64,000 bases of DNA from assembly GCF_030144325.1 (NCBI RefSeq), contig NZ_CP126307.1, forward strand, positions 868,001 through 932,000. The letters run 5' to 3'. Made by a program: the position numbers and the translations under genes. A model generated the notes under the pieces. That model was given only the letters and a program-made list of their open reading frames with translations. It had not been told where the DNA came from and ran no database searches. Below are positions 29,565 through 39,135 of this stretch, one piece after another (the stretch's first letter is position 1; each line of letters starts with the position of its first letter). The stretch is from Bosea vestrisii. Its GTDB lineage: Bacteria > Pseudomonadota > Alphaproteobacteria > Rhizobiales > Beijerinckiaceae.

Positions 29565-32372
29565 TCAGAACCTGACCGCGAGGTTTGCCTTGAAGGCGTG
29601 GTCCTGGGAATCTTCGGCGAGCTGGGCGGTGTAGGAGGCGCCGAGCGTGACGTTGGCGCCAAGCGCGACGTCGAGGCCGGCCTCGACCAGAGCGGCGTTC
29701 CGGGCGATCGGCAGGCCGGCGATGGCGAACGGGGCGCTGCCCGAGAAGGCGAGCGTCGTCTTCGGGTCGACATCGCCGAAGGCATGGCGCCAGCCGAGCC
29801 CGCCGCGCAAGGTCAGATCCAGGCCGGCGAGGCGGGTGGTGGTCGCGGCGCGCAGGCCGAGCGTGGCATAGCCGAGGCTGGTATCGTCGCTGCCGGAGGA
29901 GAGCGCCGCCGCCCCGCCCCGCTCGGCGAAGCCATCGCTGCGCAGGACGACATAGGCGAGGCCCGCGAAAGGTTCGAGCGCGACCTGTCCCACGGCGGTT
30001 TGGCCGAGATCGATGCGGTAGCCGAGTTCGCCGAAGGCCTGAGCCGTGCCGGCATCGTAATCGGCGCGCAAGGTGTCGCCGAGCCCGGCCGCGACGATGC
30101 CGCGCCGGGTGGAAAGGTCGTGCCAGGTGTAGCTCAGACCGGTGCGCAGGTTCAGCGCACCCCATTGCCCGCCGCCATAGAGGCCGAGATGGTAGTTGTC
30201 GCTCTCGCCCGAGGAGAGGCGGCCGTTCACCGAGAACGTGCTGCGGCTATAGCCGGCGACGACGCCGAAACGCATGGTCTCGAAGGCAGCGACGTCGGCG
30301 CCGACCAGCAGCCCGCCGGTCGAGCGGGAGAGGCTCGCGGCATTGCCGTCGCTGGCGGTGCGGCCCCAGGAGCCGTAACCCTGTCCCCAGACGGCGAAGC
30401 GCTCGGCCGAAGGCGGCTTTGGCATCGGCCCCTTCACGGCGGGCGCGAGATCGGCAGTGAAGCCGTAATTCAGCGTTGCCATCGGGCTAGCGCCGACCGC
30501 ACCGAAGGCCGAGCGCAGCCGGTCGTTGGCAGCCTGGCGCAGGAGCCAGCTCTCGTCGATCAGCACGGTGCGGGCCGAGGCATGGATCTCGCCGGCGAGC
30601 TGCCCGAGAGCCCTACGTGCGGCCTCCAGCGTGGCCTGGTTGTAAACGTCGGTCTGGACGGCGTTGCCGGTCGGCAGGCTATCGACCGCCTTGCCGACCT
30701 CCTGCTCGTTGCCGGTGCCGCCGATGCCGCCGGCCGTGGCGGTCTGGACCACGGAGAGATAGGCGTTGGTCGCGTCGGTGACGTTGCGCAGGCTGAGGAA
30801 GGGCGACAGCACGAGGTCGGTGCTGCCGTAATCGCCCGTCAGCCCAGTCGAGGTCAGGATGGTATAGCGCTGGCCGGCGACGAAGGCTGCGCCGGTGTAG
30901 TTGATGGCCGAGATCATCGCGCCGTTTGCCAGCGTCGCGGTGCCCTTCACGTCGATGCGGTCGGAGGTGACCGTGCCCGGATCGATCTCGACCTCGTAGA
31001 CGGCCCCGGCATTCTGGACATAGGCACCGTTGACGGTGAGCGTCCCGATCGAGTTGCCGGGGCTGATCCGCCCGCCCGAGGCCACCGTCAGCGCCCCGAC
31101 CGTGCCCGAGCCGCCGAGCCGCGCGCCCGACGCAACTGTCACCGCCGAGCCGGCAAGCGAGCCGTTCACGATCAGAGCGCCAGCGGAGATCGTCGTCGCG
31201 CCGGCAAAATCGCCGCTACCGGTGAGCGTCCAGGCGCTCGCACCTGTCTTCTCCAGACTGTCGAAGTTCTGATACTGCGAGGCGCTGCCGATGCCGCCGT
31301 CGAGCGTCCAGTTGTCGGCGCCGCCGAGGCGCAGGACGTCCCGGGTGCCGGCGGCGCTCGCGACGACATTGCCCATGATCTGCGAGCCGGCCTGAAGCTC
31401 CAGGGTCAGATTATTGGCTATGTTGTTGGCCATCCGAACCGCGGTGGCCGAACCGTTACCGGCCCGGATCGTGCCGCTATTGGTGAGCGAAACTGTCCAT
31501 GGAAAGTTACCGTCATTCGTGATCGCGGCAGCGGCGTTGCCGCCTTCCAGCACGCCGGTGCCAAGATTATTGATCGTCAGCGGATTGGCGCCCGCACCGC
31601 GGCCCCGTATCGCCACATTGCCAGTGCCGGCGCCGCTGAGATCCGAGCCGCCACGGATCGTCCCGTAATTGGTGATCGTCGCCGCCTTGCCAGTCGTGGT
31701 CACGAAAACGCCCGCGCCGGTGTGCCCGGCCGCCAGGCTGTTGCTGCCCTGGATGACGCCGCTGGCGTTGTTGATCAGTGTCGCGCCGCTGTTGGAGATA
31801 TTGACTCCGGCCCCGTTGTTGGTGATGCCGCCGCCCGTCCCTGTGCCGCCGCTGACCGTGCCGTTGTTGACGAAGGTCACGACATTGAGGAGCGAGACGC
31901 CGAGGCCGCCGGAAGCAGCTGCCCCGCCGCTGATCGAGCCATTGTTGACGACCTGCCCGGTGCTGGCGCCGACCGTCGTGATGCCGCTGTTGACGACTAG
32001 GCCGACCCCTCCCGTCCCGCCGATGAGAGTGCCCAAAATTATCAGCGAACCGCTCGGAAAATTGCCGTTGAACGTATTGCTGCTGGCTCCGGCGCCCGAC
32101 AGCACGAACCCTTGCGTGTCGATCGTCAGCGACTTGGTGGGCGTCGCCAGATTGGGCGCGGTTGTGACCGTGAAACTCTGGGTCAGCACGATCGTCGAGC
32201 TGGCATCGGGGCTCGCATTCGCTGCGGCGATGGCGTTGCGCAGATCCGTCTCGTTGCTGACGAGATAGGTCGCGGCCGAGGCTGCCGAGTGGGCCAGGCC
32301 GAGCACCAGAGCAGCAAAGCTGACGGTGCGGAGAAATTGTCCTGCTGCGAAACCCTTCGAACCAGCGCGCAT
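29565..32372 (-). CDS. Autotransporter (type Va) outer-membrane protein
   Basis: A 935-aa secreted protein. The extended signal ends near AHSAASA (about residue 33). The passenger (about 35-640) is rich in Gly/Asn/Thr/Val repeats such as ITNNGAGVNISNSGATLINN, consistent with a parallel beta-helix, and contains the GxLxVxSGARLGGSGTVGALTV autochaperone-like turn. The last 270 residues form a beta-barrel and end in Phe (ANLAVRF), the BAM recognition signature. Adhesin-like function is probable. It lies downstream of the TonB receptor in the same direction but beyond a terminator. Confidence 0.88.
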   Translation of the reverse strand: MRAGSKGFAAGQFLRTVSFAALVLGLAHSAASAATYLVSNETDLRNAIAAANASPDASSTIVLTQSFTVTTAPNLATPTKSLTIDTQGFVLSGAGASSNTFNGNFPSGSLIILGTLIGGTGGVGLVVNSGITTVGASTGQVVNNGSISGGAAASGGLGVSLLNVVTFVNNGTVSGGTGTGGGITNNGAGVNISNSGATLINNASGVIQGSNSLAAGHTGAGVFVTTTGKAATITNYGTIRGGSDLSGAGTGNVAIRGRGAGANPLTINNLGTGVLEGGNAAAAITNDGNFPWTVSLTNSGTIRAGNGSATAVRMANNIANNLTLELQAGSQIMGNVVASAAGTRDVLRLGGADNWTLDGGIGSASQYQNFDSLEKTGASAWTLTGSGDFAGATTISAGALIVNGSLAGSAVTVASGARLGGSGTVGALTVASGGRISPGNSIGTLTVNGAYVQNAGAVYEVEIDPGTVTSDRIDVKGTATLANGAMISAINYTGAAFVAGQRYTILTSTGLTGDYGSTDLVLSPFLSLRNVTDATNAYLSVVQTATAGGIGGTGNEQEVGKAVDSLPTGNAVQTDVYNQATLEAARRALGQLAGEIHASARTVLIDESWLLRQAANDRLRSAFGAVGASPMATLNYGFTADLAPAVKGPMPKPPSAERFAVWGQGYGSWGRTASDGNAASLSRSTGGLLVGADVAAFETMRFGVVAGYSRSTFSVNGRLSSGESDNYHLGLYGGGQWGALNLRTGLSYTWHDLSTRRGIVAAGLGDTLRADYDAGTAQAFGELGYRIDLGQTAVGQVALEPFAGLAYVVLRSDGFAERGGAAALSSGSDDTSLGYATLGLRAATTTRLAGLDLTLRGGLGWRHAFGDVDPKTTLAFSGSAPFAIAGLPIARNAALVEAGLDVALGANVTLGASYTAQLAEDSQDHAFKANLAVRF

Positions 32373-32540
32373 GCGATCCCCGGTAGCCAGCGCCGTCTGA
32401 AACGATTCAAACGGCGTGCAACCATGACTAGAGTCGGCCCGCTAAGGGAATGTTAAGACCTGAGGCAAGAGGCGCATCGGGGGGCTGCGTCTAGCGCAGG
32501 TGGAGAGCCGCACTCGGCCAGACGCCGCGGCGTCCCAACG

Positions 32541-32568
32541 AAAAAGGCCGGCCCGTTGGGGCCGGCCG
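32541..32568 (-). terminator. Rho-independent terminator after the TonB receptor gene
   Basis: On the minus strand, GGCCGGCC-CCAACG-GGCCGGCC is followed by TTTTTC. It lies 25 bp beyond the receptor stop codon. Confidence 0.88.
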
Positions 32569-32592
32569 AAGTCGGTCTCGAAACCAGGACGC

Positions 32593-34872
32593 TCAGAACT
32601 GGTACTTGAGCGTCGCCTTCACGGTGCGGCCGGGCTCGCTGTAGTAGTCGCGCGCCTGCGCCAGCACGCCAGTCGGCACATTGGCCGCATCGAAATACTT
32701 GCGGTCGAAGATGTTGTAGACGCCGACCTGCAGTTCGAGATCCGCGATCTGCGGCAGCGGCCGCCACCAGGCCGTAGCGTTGAAGATCGCATAGCCCGGT
32801 GCCTTGAAGCCGGCATTGGTGCCTGCCGTCGCCGCGACGTGATCGCGCCGGCCGGCGAGCTTGGTCGAGACCTCCGCCCCCCAGACATCCGTTCCATAGG
32901 CGATCGCGACGATGCCCTGCATCGGCGGGATCGAGTTGAGATAGGTGTGGTCGGTCGTATTCTTGCCGCGGGTGTAGGCGAACGAGCCGCGCACCAGCCA
33001 GTTCGGCGCGAAGGCGTACTGCATGTTCGCCTCGACGCCGGAGATCTCGGCGCGCGGAATGTTGCGGAAGCTGGTGATGCCACCCTGCGGGTAGAGGCCG
33101 CCGACGCCAGGAGCCTGGACCTGCACCGACTCGATGAAGTTGCGGTAATTGGTGTAGAAATAGGTGACCGAGCCGCCGAACTGCTTGTCGCCGAAGCGGA
33201 CACCGACATCGACGCCGTTACCTGTTTCCGGACGCAGCAGGGGATTGCCGGCGCGCAGATAGGTGCTCGGCCCGCCGAAGCGGCCGTAGAGTTCGTCCGC
33301 GGTCGGCGTCCGGAAGCTCTTGGCCCATTGCGCGAAGACGGTGACATCCTTCACCACAGGCGCGTTCTTCAGGATGTCGTATTCAAGCCGGATGCGCGGC
33401 GACCAGCCGGATTCGTTCGAAGACGGCGGCAGGCCGACCGGACGCGAGCCGCCGAGCGAATAGGCCGGCGTCGCTTGCGGCTTCTCCTCGTACCAGTCGA
33501 AGCGCACGCCCGGCGTAACGCGCAGGCGGTTGTCGAGCAGGCCGATCTCGTCCTGCACATAAAGCCCGACGAGCCGGCCATCGACCTTCGGCTGGTCAGC
33601 CTGGTTGGTGAAGAGGTTGTTGCAGGTCGCCAAAGCACCCGTGAACGAACCGGAGGCCGGCCGCGCCGGGCAGTTGTCGACGCCGGCGGAGTACTGCTCC
33701 AGCGAGGACATGCGCAGCTCGGTGCCGAACGTCAGGCGGTGCGAAGCCAGCCCCGTCTGGAAGGTCTTCACGCCATAGGCATTGAAGCCATAGGCGTTTT
33801 CTTCGTTCTCGTTATCGCGCGCATACGGTCCGATGATACTGGTATAGCGCCAGGCGTTGACGAGATCGTTGCGCTTCAGCCGCTGCCAGTAGAGGCTCGC
33901 ATGCGCCTCGTCGAGGAAGCCGCCGGGCTGCTTGTAGTCATAGGTCAGCGAGACGCGGTTGCGCTCGACATCCTCCCCCGTCTGATAGGAGCCTGGACGG
34001 AAGTTACCGGTCAGCGAAACCGTGCTCGTCCGGGTCTGAACGCGGTCGGCACGCTTGAAGAGTTCGGCGGTCAAGCCGAAGCGATGCGCCTCGCCGACCT
34101 GCTGGTAGATCTTGCCGAGGAAGCTGTACTGGTTGAAATCGGCCGGATTCGGCGCGGTACGGGTCGCGCCGATCGACTTGAGACTGCCCCTGTTGTCGAT
34201 CTCGTGGCCGTTGCGGAAGCCGCCCTGGAGCAGCACCGAGGTGTTACCCATGCGGGCCGCCGCCGCCGCGCTGCCGAACCAGGCCCGGTCGGTGCTGTCA
34301 TAGCCCGTCTTGGCGAGCGCGCCATAGGAGCGGCCGTTGCGGATGATATCCTCGGGATCGAGCGTACGAACCGCCAGCGCGCCGCCAAGCGCTCCACCGC
34401 CGAGAGTGGCACCGCCGCTGCCGCCGCGCAGCAGATCGAGCGAGGACAGTGAATCGAAGTCGAAGGCGGCGCCGATCCCGCGGCCGTTGACGCGCGTATC
34501 GGTCCGGAAGGGCTGGCGGATGCCGTCGATTGTCGTCAGCACGCGCGCCCCATCGAGGCCACGGATGTTGAGCGAATTGGTCGCCCGGTTGAAGGTGATG
34601 CCCGCCTCGACACGGTTGGACAGGTCCGTCAGGCTCTGGACCTGCTGCCGGTCGAGTTCGGCGCGGGTCGTCGTCGTCGTCGTCGGCCCCTGCAGCAGTG
34701 GCGCCGCCTGCCCTTCACCCTGCACATTGATCTGGTCGAGCACGACCTGATCGGGCGTCACAGGCGGACGCACAGGGGCCCGTTGCTGCTGCGCGAGCGC
34801 CGGCACCGTCATGGCCAGCATCAAGGCCCCAAGCGCCACGCCTTGGCGCAGCCCGCTGCAATTCATCCCCAT
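32593..34872 (-). CDS. TonB-dependent receptor, haemoglobin/transferrin/lactoferrin-receptor type
   Basis: An outer-membrane receptor of 759 aa from ATG 34872 (768 aa from ATG 34899). It has a Sec signal ending in PALAQ and an early VVLDQINVQGEG segment that may serve as the TonB box. The plug has LTDLSNRVEAGITF and NIRGLDGARVLTTIDGIRQPF, typical of the TonB-hemoglobin receptor family. The beta-barrel ends with Phe (ATLKYQF). It probably imports haem or a siderophore-like ligand. The AT-rich upstream region suggests regulation, plausibly by iron, but no Fur/Irr/RirA site can be asserted. No tonB/exbBD or haem ABC genes are adjacent. Confidence 0.88.
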   Translation of the reverse strand: MGMNCSGLRQGVALGALMLAMTVPALAQQQRAPVRPPVTPDQVVLDQINVQGEGQAAPLLQGPTTTTTTRAELDRQQVQSLTDLSNRVEAGITFNRATNSLNIRGLDGARVLTTIDGIRQPFRTDTRVNGRGIGAAFDFDSLSSLDLLRGGSGGATLGGGALGGALAVRTLDPEDIIRNGRSYGALAKTGYDSTDRAWFGSAAAAARMGNTSVLLQGGFRNGHEIDNRGSLKSIGATRTAPNPADFNQYSFLGKIYQQVGEAHRFGLTAELFKRADRVQTRTSTVSLTGNFRPGSYQTGEDVERNRVSLTYDYKQPGGFLDEAHASLYWQRLKRNDLVNAWRYTSIIGPYARDNENEENAYGFNAYGVKTFQTGLASHRLTFGTELRMSSLEQYSAGVDNCPARPASGSFTGALATCNNLFTNQADQPKVDGRLVGLYVQDEIGLLDNRLRVTPGVRFDWYEEKPQATPAYSLGGSRPVGLPPSSNESGWSPRIRLEYDILKNAPVVKDVTVFAQWAKSFRTPTADELYGRFGGPSTYLRAGNPLLRPETGNGVDVGVRFGDKQFGGSVTYFYTNYRNFIESVQVQAPGVGGLYPQGGITSFRNIPRAEISGVEANMQYAFAPNWLVRGSFAYTRGKNTTDHTYLNSIPPMQGIVAIAYGTDVWGAEVSTKLAGRRDHVAATAGTNAGFKAPGYAIFNATAWWRPLPQIADLELQVGVYNIFDRKYFDAANVPTGVLAQARDYYSEPGRTVKATLKYQF

Positions 34873-35226
34873 CGCCTGTATCCTGTCGCTGAGAAGCATT
34901 CGTGCTTGCCAAATTGACTTGCCAAGACGAATTGCTTTTTATAATGCCTGAAAACTAAGCTTGATGCCTTACTTTCACCATCAGCGGTTATTTAAATGCA
35001 GTTTGACTGTCAATAGACTCGCCGCAATCTGATACATTACTTAATTATTGGAATTCTAAACTAAGATTATCACTCATCTAAACTGAAAGACGCCCACTTC
35101 GGAGGCGAGCGCCCCAGCGGCCTCGCAAAGCTGTGATGGCCCTGCTCCCGCCGCACTCGTCCTCGTGTATTGCAGCGCGAAAAGCGGCTGCCATCATGGA
35201 TCGGTCGCAGGAACGGACTATTCTTC
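34873..35226. promoter_or_regulatory. AT-rich divergent promoter region
   Basis: About 350 bp between the TonB receptor and the amine oxidase gene, far richer in A+T than its surroundings (especially 34,900-35,090). Visible elements: two direct copies of CTTGCCAA (about 34903 and 34918), an 11-bp odd palindrome TTGACTGTCAA (35004-35014), and GAATTC-centred TTGGAATTCTAAA near 35048. These are candidate regulator sites; none is assigned. Confidence 0.5.
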
Positions 35227-36543
35227 ATGCTCGACCGCCGGGGATGGCTGATGGGTTCAGGTGCGCTGGCAGCAAGTCTCGCCGGCGGCCCCTTCCCTGC
35301 CCGGGCCGCCGAACCCGATGTGATCGTGATCGGCGCCGGAGCGGCGGGCATCGCCGCGGCGAAGCAGCTTCAGGCCGCAGGGCGCCAGGCCATCGTGCTC
35401 GAAGCGCGTGGTCGCCTTGGTGGGCGCACCTTCACCGATTCGTCGCTCGGCCCGTCCTACGACGCCGGGGCGATGTTCATTCACTGGGCCGAACGCAATC
35501 CCTGGACCGAGATCGCCCGCGACCTCGGCGTCGCGACCCCGGATGAAAGCTGGGGCGGCGGCTTCCAGCTCTTCCAGAGCGGCAAGCCGATGCCGGCGGG
35601 CGACCGCGCCCGGCGCCGCGGTGCCTTCGGTGAGATCGACAGACGCCTGGAGACGGCCGATCTGCAAAGCCGCGATCTCTCGGTCGCCGAGTTGCTGAGC
35701 GATCTTGGCCCCGACCTCGCGCCGGTCGCCGCTTCCGGCCTGCTGCTCTCGATCGGCGAGGAATCGGCGCGCATCTCGGCGCGCGACTATCAGCGGCTCT
35801 GGTCGGGCGAGGATTATGTCGTGCCGAGCGGCTACGGCAATCTCGTCGCGCGCTATGGCGTTGGCCTCGATATCCGCCTGAACCAGCCCGTCACGGCGAT
35901 CGACTGGAGCGGCGCCGGCGTCGCGGTCACCACCGCCTCGGGAACGCTGAGGGCGCGCGCCTGCATCGTCACCGTGCCGGTCGGCGTGCTGAAGGCCGGT
36001 GGCATCCGCTTCACGCCGGAGCTGCCGGCGCGCACCCGCGACGCGCTCGCCGGCATCGGCATGGGCGCGCTGACCAAGATCGCGCTCAAGGTCGAGGGCG
36101 AGCGCTTCGGCATTGCGCCGGGCACGACCTATTTCGAGGCTGGCGCGGCCGGGCGGCTGATCAGCTTCGAGCTCTTTCCGGACGACCGCGACCTCGTCAT
36201 CGGCTATTGCGGCGGCGATTTCGCCCGCGACCTCTCGATCGCCGGCCCCGCCGCCGCCCGCGAGCAGGTCGTCGATCTTCTCACTGCGATGATCGGCGGC
36301 GAATTCCGCAAGGCGGCCGGCCCCGTTTCCTTCCCAGCCTGGTGGACCGATCCGTTCTCGCACGGCTCCTACTCGGTCTGCCTGCCGGGTCACGCCGGTG
36401 CGCGCGACATCTTGGCCGAACCCATCGGCGGCAAGCTCTGGCTTTCCGGCGAGGCGACCGCCGGCGGCGGCGCAATGACCGCAGGCGGCGCGACGCTCGC
36501 CGGCCGCACCGCCGCGGCAGCCGTGGCGCGCCTCAAGGTCTAG
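35227..36543 (+). CDS. Flavin monoamine oxidase family protein, Tat-exported
   Basis: A 438-aa FAD amine oxidase. Its N-terminus MLDRRGWLMGSGALAASLAG is a twin-arginine signal (RRGWL) ending near ARA-A. The FAD-binding GAGAAGIAAAKQL (about residues 36-48), EARGRLGGRT and the C-terminal LWLSGEATAGGGAMTAGGA segment are the family's nucleotide and flavin motifs. Activity would be oxidation of amines in the periplasm with release of aldehyde and peroxide. A longer frame starts at 35170, but ATG 35227 directly begins the Tat signal. Confidence 0.85.
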   Translation: MLDRRGWLMGSGALAASLAGGPFPARAAEPDVIVIGAGAAGIAAAKQLQAAGRQAIVLEARGRLGGRTFTDSSLGPSYDAGAMFIHWAERNPWTEIARDLGVATPDESWGGGFQLFQSGKPMPAGDRARRRGAFGEIDRRLETADLQSRDLSVAELLSDLGPDLAPVAASGLLLSIGEESARISARDYQRLWSGEDYVVPSGYGNLVARYGVGLDIRLNQPVTAIDWSGAGVAVTTASGTLRARACIVTVPVGVLKAGGIRFTPELPARTRDALAGIGMGALTKIALKVEGERFGIAPGTTYFEAGAAGRLISFELFPDDRDLVIGYCGGDFARDLSIAGPAAAREQVVDLLTAMIGGEFRKAAGPVSFPAWWTDPFSHGSYSVCLPGHAGARDILAEPIGGKLWLSGEATAGGGAMTAGGATLAGRTAAAAVARLKV

Positions 36544-36621
36544 AGCCCGAGATCGACTCTGGCACCGACAAGGCTTGCCCGACCCGCCCAGTCTTTGCCA
36601 CCATGGCAGCGTTGGGGATCG

Positions 36622-37647
36622 ATGCGGAGCCTGATGATGCGCCTGACGCTCATTCTCGCCAGCGTCCTGCTGGCCTCACCGGTGCTCGCCGCCGGACCCT
36701 ATGCCAAGTTCTCGGTCGGTAACTGGGCCGGCGGCGCCTTCACCAACAACCAGACCGGCGACTTCTCACACTGCGCCGTGTCGGCGAGCTACAAGAGCGG
36801 CGTCACCATGCACGCCTCGCTCAACAGCAGCTATGGCTGGAATCTCGGCTTCTCCAACCGGGCCTGGGGGCTGAAGACCGGCACCGACGTGCCGATGGAG
36901 ATGGCCTTCGACCGCAACGACATCGTCCGCATCAACGCCAAGGCGGTGCAGCCGCAGCTCGTCGTCGTGACCATGCCTGCGAATTCCAACATCGTCCGCG
37001 CCTTCCGCGGCGCCGAACTCCTCGAAGCCAACATGCTCGGCGCGCGCTACACCTTCCGCCTGACGGCGACCGCGGACATCATGCCGGCGCTGCTCGATTG
37101 CGTGAAGGCCAACGCCACCATGAAGGTCGCGCCCGGCACCCCGGCGCCGGCGCAAGGTGGCGGTAGCACGACGACCGCCACCGCCGACCCGTCCCTTCAG
37201 CTCGAGGCGGTGACGCTCGCGACCAACTTCCTGCTCAAGACGCAATTACCCGAGCCGAAAGTGCTCAGTGGCGCCGAGGCGCCTTCTGGCATCGGCAACA
37301 ACGGCGCCGGCTGGCAGGCCAGGAACGCGACCGGCCTCGTGCGCGTCCTGACCGGCGCGAACCTGAAGGATGTCGACGTCGCCGCCGCGGTCTCCGCCGC
37401 CGATGCGCGCGGTTGCCAGGGCAGGTTCGCCTCGGGCCGGACGACCGACACGGTCGAGGGCAGCGCCGTGCTGCGCGGCTTCTCGTCCTGCGAGAATGGC
37501 GGTGATGCCCGCTATTCCGAGTTCTACGTGCTGCCGCGCAAACAGGGCGGCTTCGTGATGTTCTCGGTCGTGACCACGGGAGACGGCTCGCTGCATCAGC
37601 AGCGCCGTGCCGACTTCCAGCGGGCAGCGCTGACCTCCGTGCAGTGA
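36622..37647 (+). CDS. Exported protein of unknown function
   Basis: A 341-aa protein with a Sec signal (LTLILASVLLASPVLAAG). The mature part opens GPYAKFSVGNWAGGAFTNNQ, with a DFSHCAVSASY segment and a second half that also has cysteines (DARGCQGRF, FSSCENGG). A Thr/Gly-rich linker near residues 175-190 separates two apparent domains. I do not recognise the family with confidence; invasion-associated or stress proteins with similar YKSG-like segments exist. Alternative ATGs at 36634 and 36637 are close. Its stop overlaps a GTG that could start the next gene. Confidence 0.65.
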   Translation: MRSLMMRLTLILASVLLASPVLAAGPYAKFSVGNWAGGAFTNNQTGDFSHCAVSASYKSGVTMHASLNSSYGWNLGFSNRAWGLKTGTDVPMEMAFDRNDIVRINAKAVQPQLVVVTMPANSNIVRAFRGAELLEANMLGARYTFRLTATADIMPALLDCVKANATMKVAPGTPAPAQGGGSTTTATADPSLQLEAVTLATNFLLKTQLPEPKVLSGAEAPSGIGNNGAGWQARNATGLVRVLTGANLKDVDVAAAVSAADARGCQGRFASGRTTDTVEGSAVLRGFSSCENGGDARYSEFYVLPRKQGGFVMFSVVTTGDGSLHQQRRADFQRAALTSVQ

Positions 37648-37655
37648 CCCTCTCA

Positions 37656-38153
37656 ATGATGGATTTCGTCACCAACTTCTGGCGCTTCGACGGGCGCCTC
37701 AGCCGGCTCGCCTATGCCTGGCGCTGCGTGGCGACGGTCGTCGTCTTCGTGGCCTTGCTGGTTCTGGGCGCGGAGGCCTTCGGCTTGACGCCAGCCGAAG
37801 TGCCTGGCCCATTGTTCTTTGTCGAACCTATCCCCAACGCCATCCTCACACTGCTGTTCTACTGGGCGGTGATGGCGCTCTCGGCGCAGCGATTGCGAGA
37901 CATGGGCTTTCCCGTTCTGCCGATCATCGCGGCGCTGATCGGTCTCGAACTGCTTGAAAACTTCGTGCTGCCTCGTTTGACGAACGCGCGCCTGCCGGAT
38001 CCGCTCGACATGGCCACACCGGTCGGCGGCATTCTCTTGATCGTCGCCTACCTCTGGCTGCTGGTCTGGCCGAGCGCTACAGATCCCGCTCCCAGTTCTG
38101 ACCCACCAGATCCTTCCCGAAGGAATGGTGCTTCTCTTCCGCCACCAGCCTGA
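37656..38153 (+). CDS. DUF805 family inner-membrane protein
   Basis: A 165-aa membrane protein beginning MMDFVTNFWRFDGRLSRLAYAWR, the FxGRxxRxxYW-like opening of DUF805 proteins. Four hydrophobic segments follow, with the conserved QRLRDMGFP loop. The last 25 residues are Pro/Ser-rich and overlap the convergent GNAT gene by 77 bp, so the true functional C-terminus may be nearer 38080. A GTG at 37644 overlapping the previous stop is an alternative start and would couple the two genes. Confidence 0.75.
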   Translation: MMDFVTNFWRFDGRLSRLAYAWRCVATVVVFVALLVLGAEAFGLTPAEVPGPLFFVEPIPNAILTLLFYWAVMALSAQRLRDMGFPVLPIIAALIGLELLENFVLPRLTNARLPDPLDMATPVGGILLIVAYLWLLVWPSATDPAPSSDPPDPSRRNGASLPPPA

Positions 38154-39003
38154 AGCCCTCGGCGATGTAGATGGCGCGGGCGGCGTGCAGGATGTCGTTG
38201 GTCCACAGCACCATGCGGCGATAGCCGGCGGCCCGGGCGAAACTGAGCGCCTCGCGCACCAGGCGCTTGCCCAGGCCGAGCCCCTGCGCCCGCGTCTCGA
38301 CCAACACGAGGCGAAGCTTCGCCACCTCGTCGCTCTCGCGCACGACGAAGGCCGATCCGACCGGCGCGCCGTCGAGCTCGGCGATGAGGCAGCGCTCCTG
38401 TCCGGGCCGGAACTCGCGCAGGAATTTCGCCGCGATCTCGGCGACAAGCGCCTCGAAGCTGATGTCCCAGCCATAGACCTCCGCGTACAACCGGGCATGG
38501 GCCGCGATCACCCAGCCGATATCGCCGGGCCGGTGCTCGCGGATCGTCACCGCAGGCTGCGGGCTGGCGGCGCCCGAGAGCAGCGCCTGGGCGCGATCGA
38601 GCGCGGTGACGAGTACCGCCTGCTCGCCCGCTGCAAGGCGCGACAGGATCGTGCTGGCCTGGCGGTGCGAAGCCTCGTCCAGCGGCGTGAAGGCCTTGTG
38701 CCCGGCTTCGGTCAGCCTGAGCGCGTAGGCCCGGCCATCGCCATCCGCCTTAGCCCGCTCCAGCCAACCCAGGTCGGTGAAGCGCTTCAGCAGGCGCGAG
38801 AGGTAGGCCGGATCGAGCCCGAGCTCGCGTGCCAGCTCGCCGGCCCGCCAGCCGTCGCGCTGCGCCAGCTCGTAGAGCACGCGCCCCTCCGTCAGCCCGA
38901 AGCCGGAGCCGTGCAGATCGCCGCTGAGCGCGCCGACGAAGCGCGTATGGAAACGGCCGAAGCGGCGGATCGTCGCGATTGCTGGTGTGCCGGCGGCGGA
39001 CAT
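38077..39003 (-). CDS. MarR-type HTH regulator fused to GNAT acetyltransferase
   Basis: A 308-aa two-domain protein. Residues about 1-145 are a MarR-like winged helix: LTEGRVLYELAQRDGWRAGELARELGLDPAYLSRLL is described here by its core AGELARELGLD, plus the wing DGDGRAYALRLTEAG. Residues about 150-308 are a GNAT domain with the acetyl-CoA loop RAQGLGLGKRLVREAL and the terminal WERDL. This fusion is a known bacterial architecture; the acetylated substrate is unknown. ATG 39003 follows GAGGCAAG, so it is preferred over 39018. Confidence 0.85.
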   Translation of the reverse strand: MSAAGTPAIATIRRFGRFHTRFVGALSGDLHGSGFGLTEGRVLYELAQRDGWRAGELARELGLDPAYLSRLLKRFTDLGWLERAKADGDGRAYALRLTEAGHKAFTPLDEASHRQASTILSRLAAGEQAVLVTALDRAQALLSGAASPQPAVTIREHRPGDIGWVIAAHARLYAEVYGWDISFEALVAEIAAKFLREFRPGQERCLIAELDGAPVGSAFVVRESDEVAKLRLVLVETRAQGLGLGKRLVREALSFARAAGYRRMVLWTNDILHAARAIYIAEGFRLVAEEKHHSFGKDLVGQNWERDL

Positions 39004-39135
39004 GACTTGCCTCCTCATCGGGCTTGAGAAGCGTCAATTAATGGACAGAGTCAACTAAATTATCATGTCCGCTGCAGCGCCCCATTCATCGCTCCTTAAC
39101 TGGCCGGGCGCCCAATCGAGAGCTCGGCAGACACG

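Noticed and set aside
29598..32000. 800-codon plus-strand frame
   Set aside because: Antisense to the autotransporter; the sense frame has a signal peptide, passenger repeats and a barrel ending in Phe.
32500..34452. 650-codon plus-strand frame
   Set aside because: Antisense to the TonB receptor, whose plug and barrel are clear.
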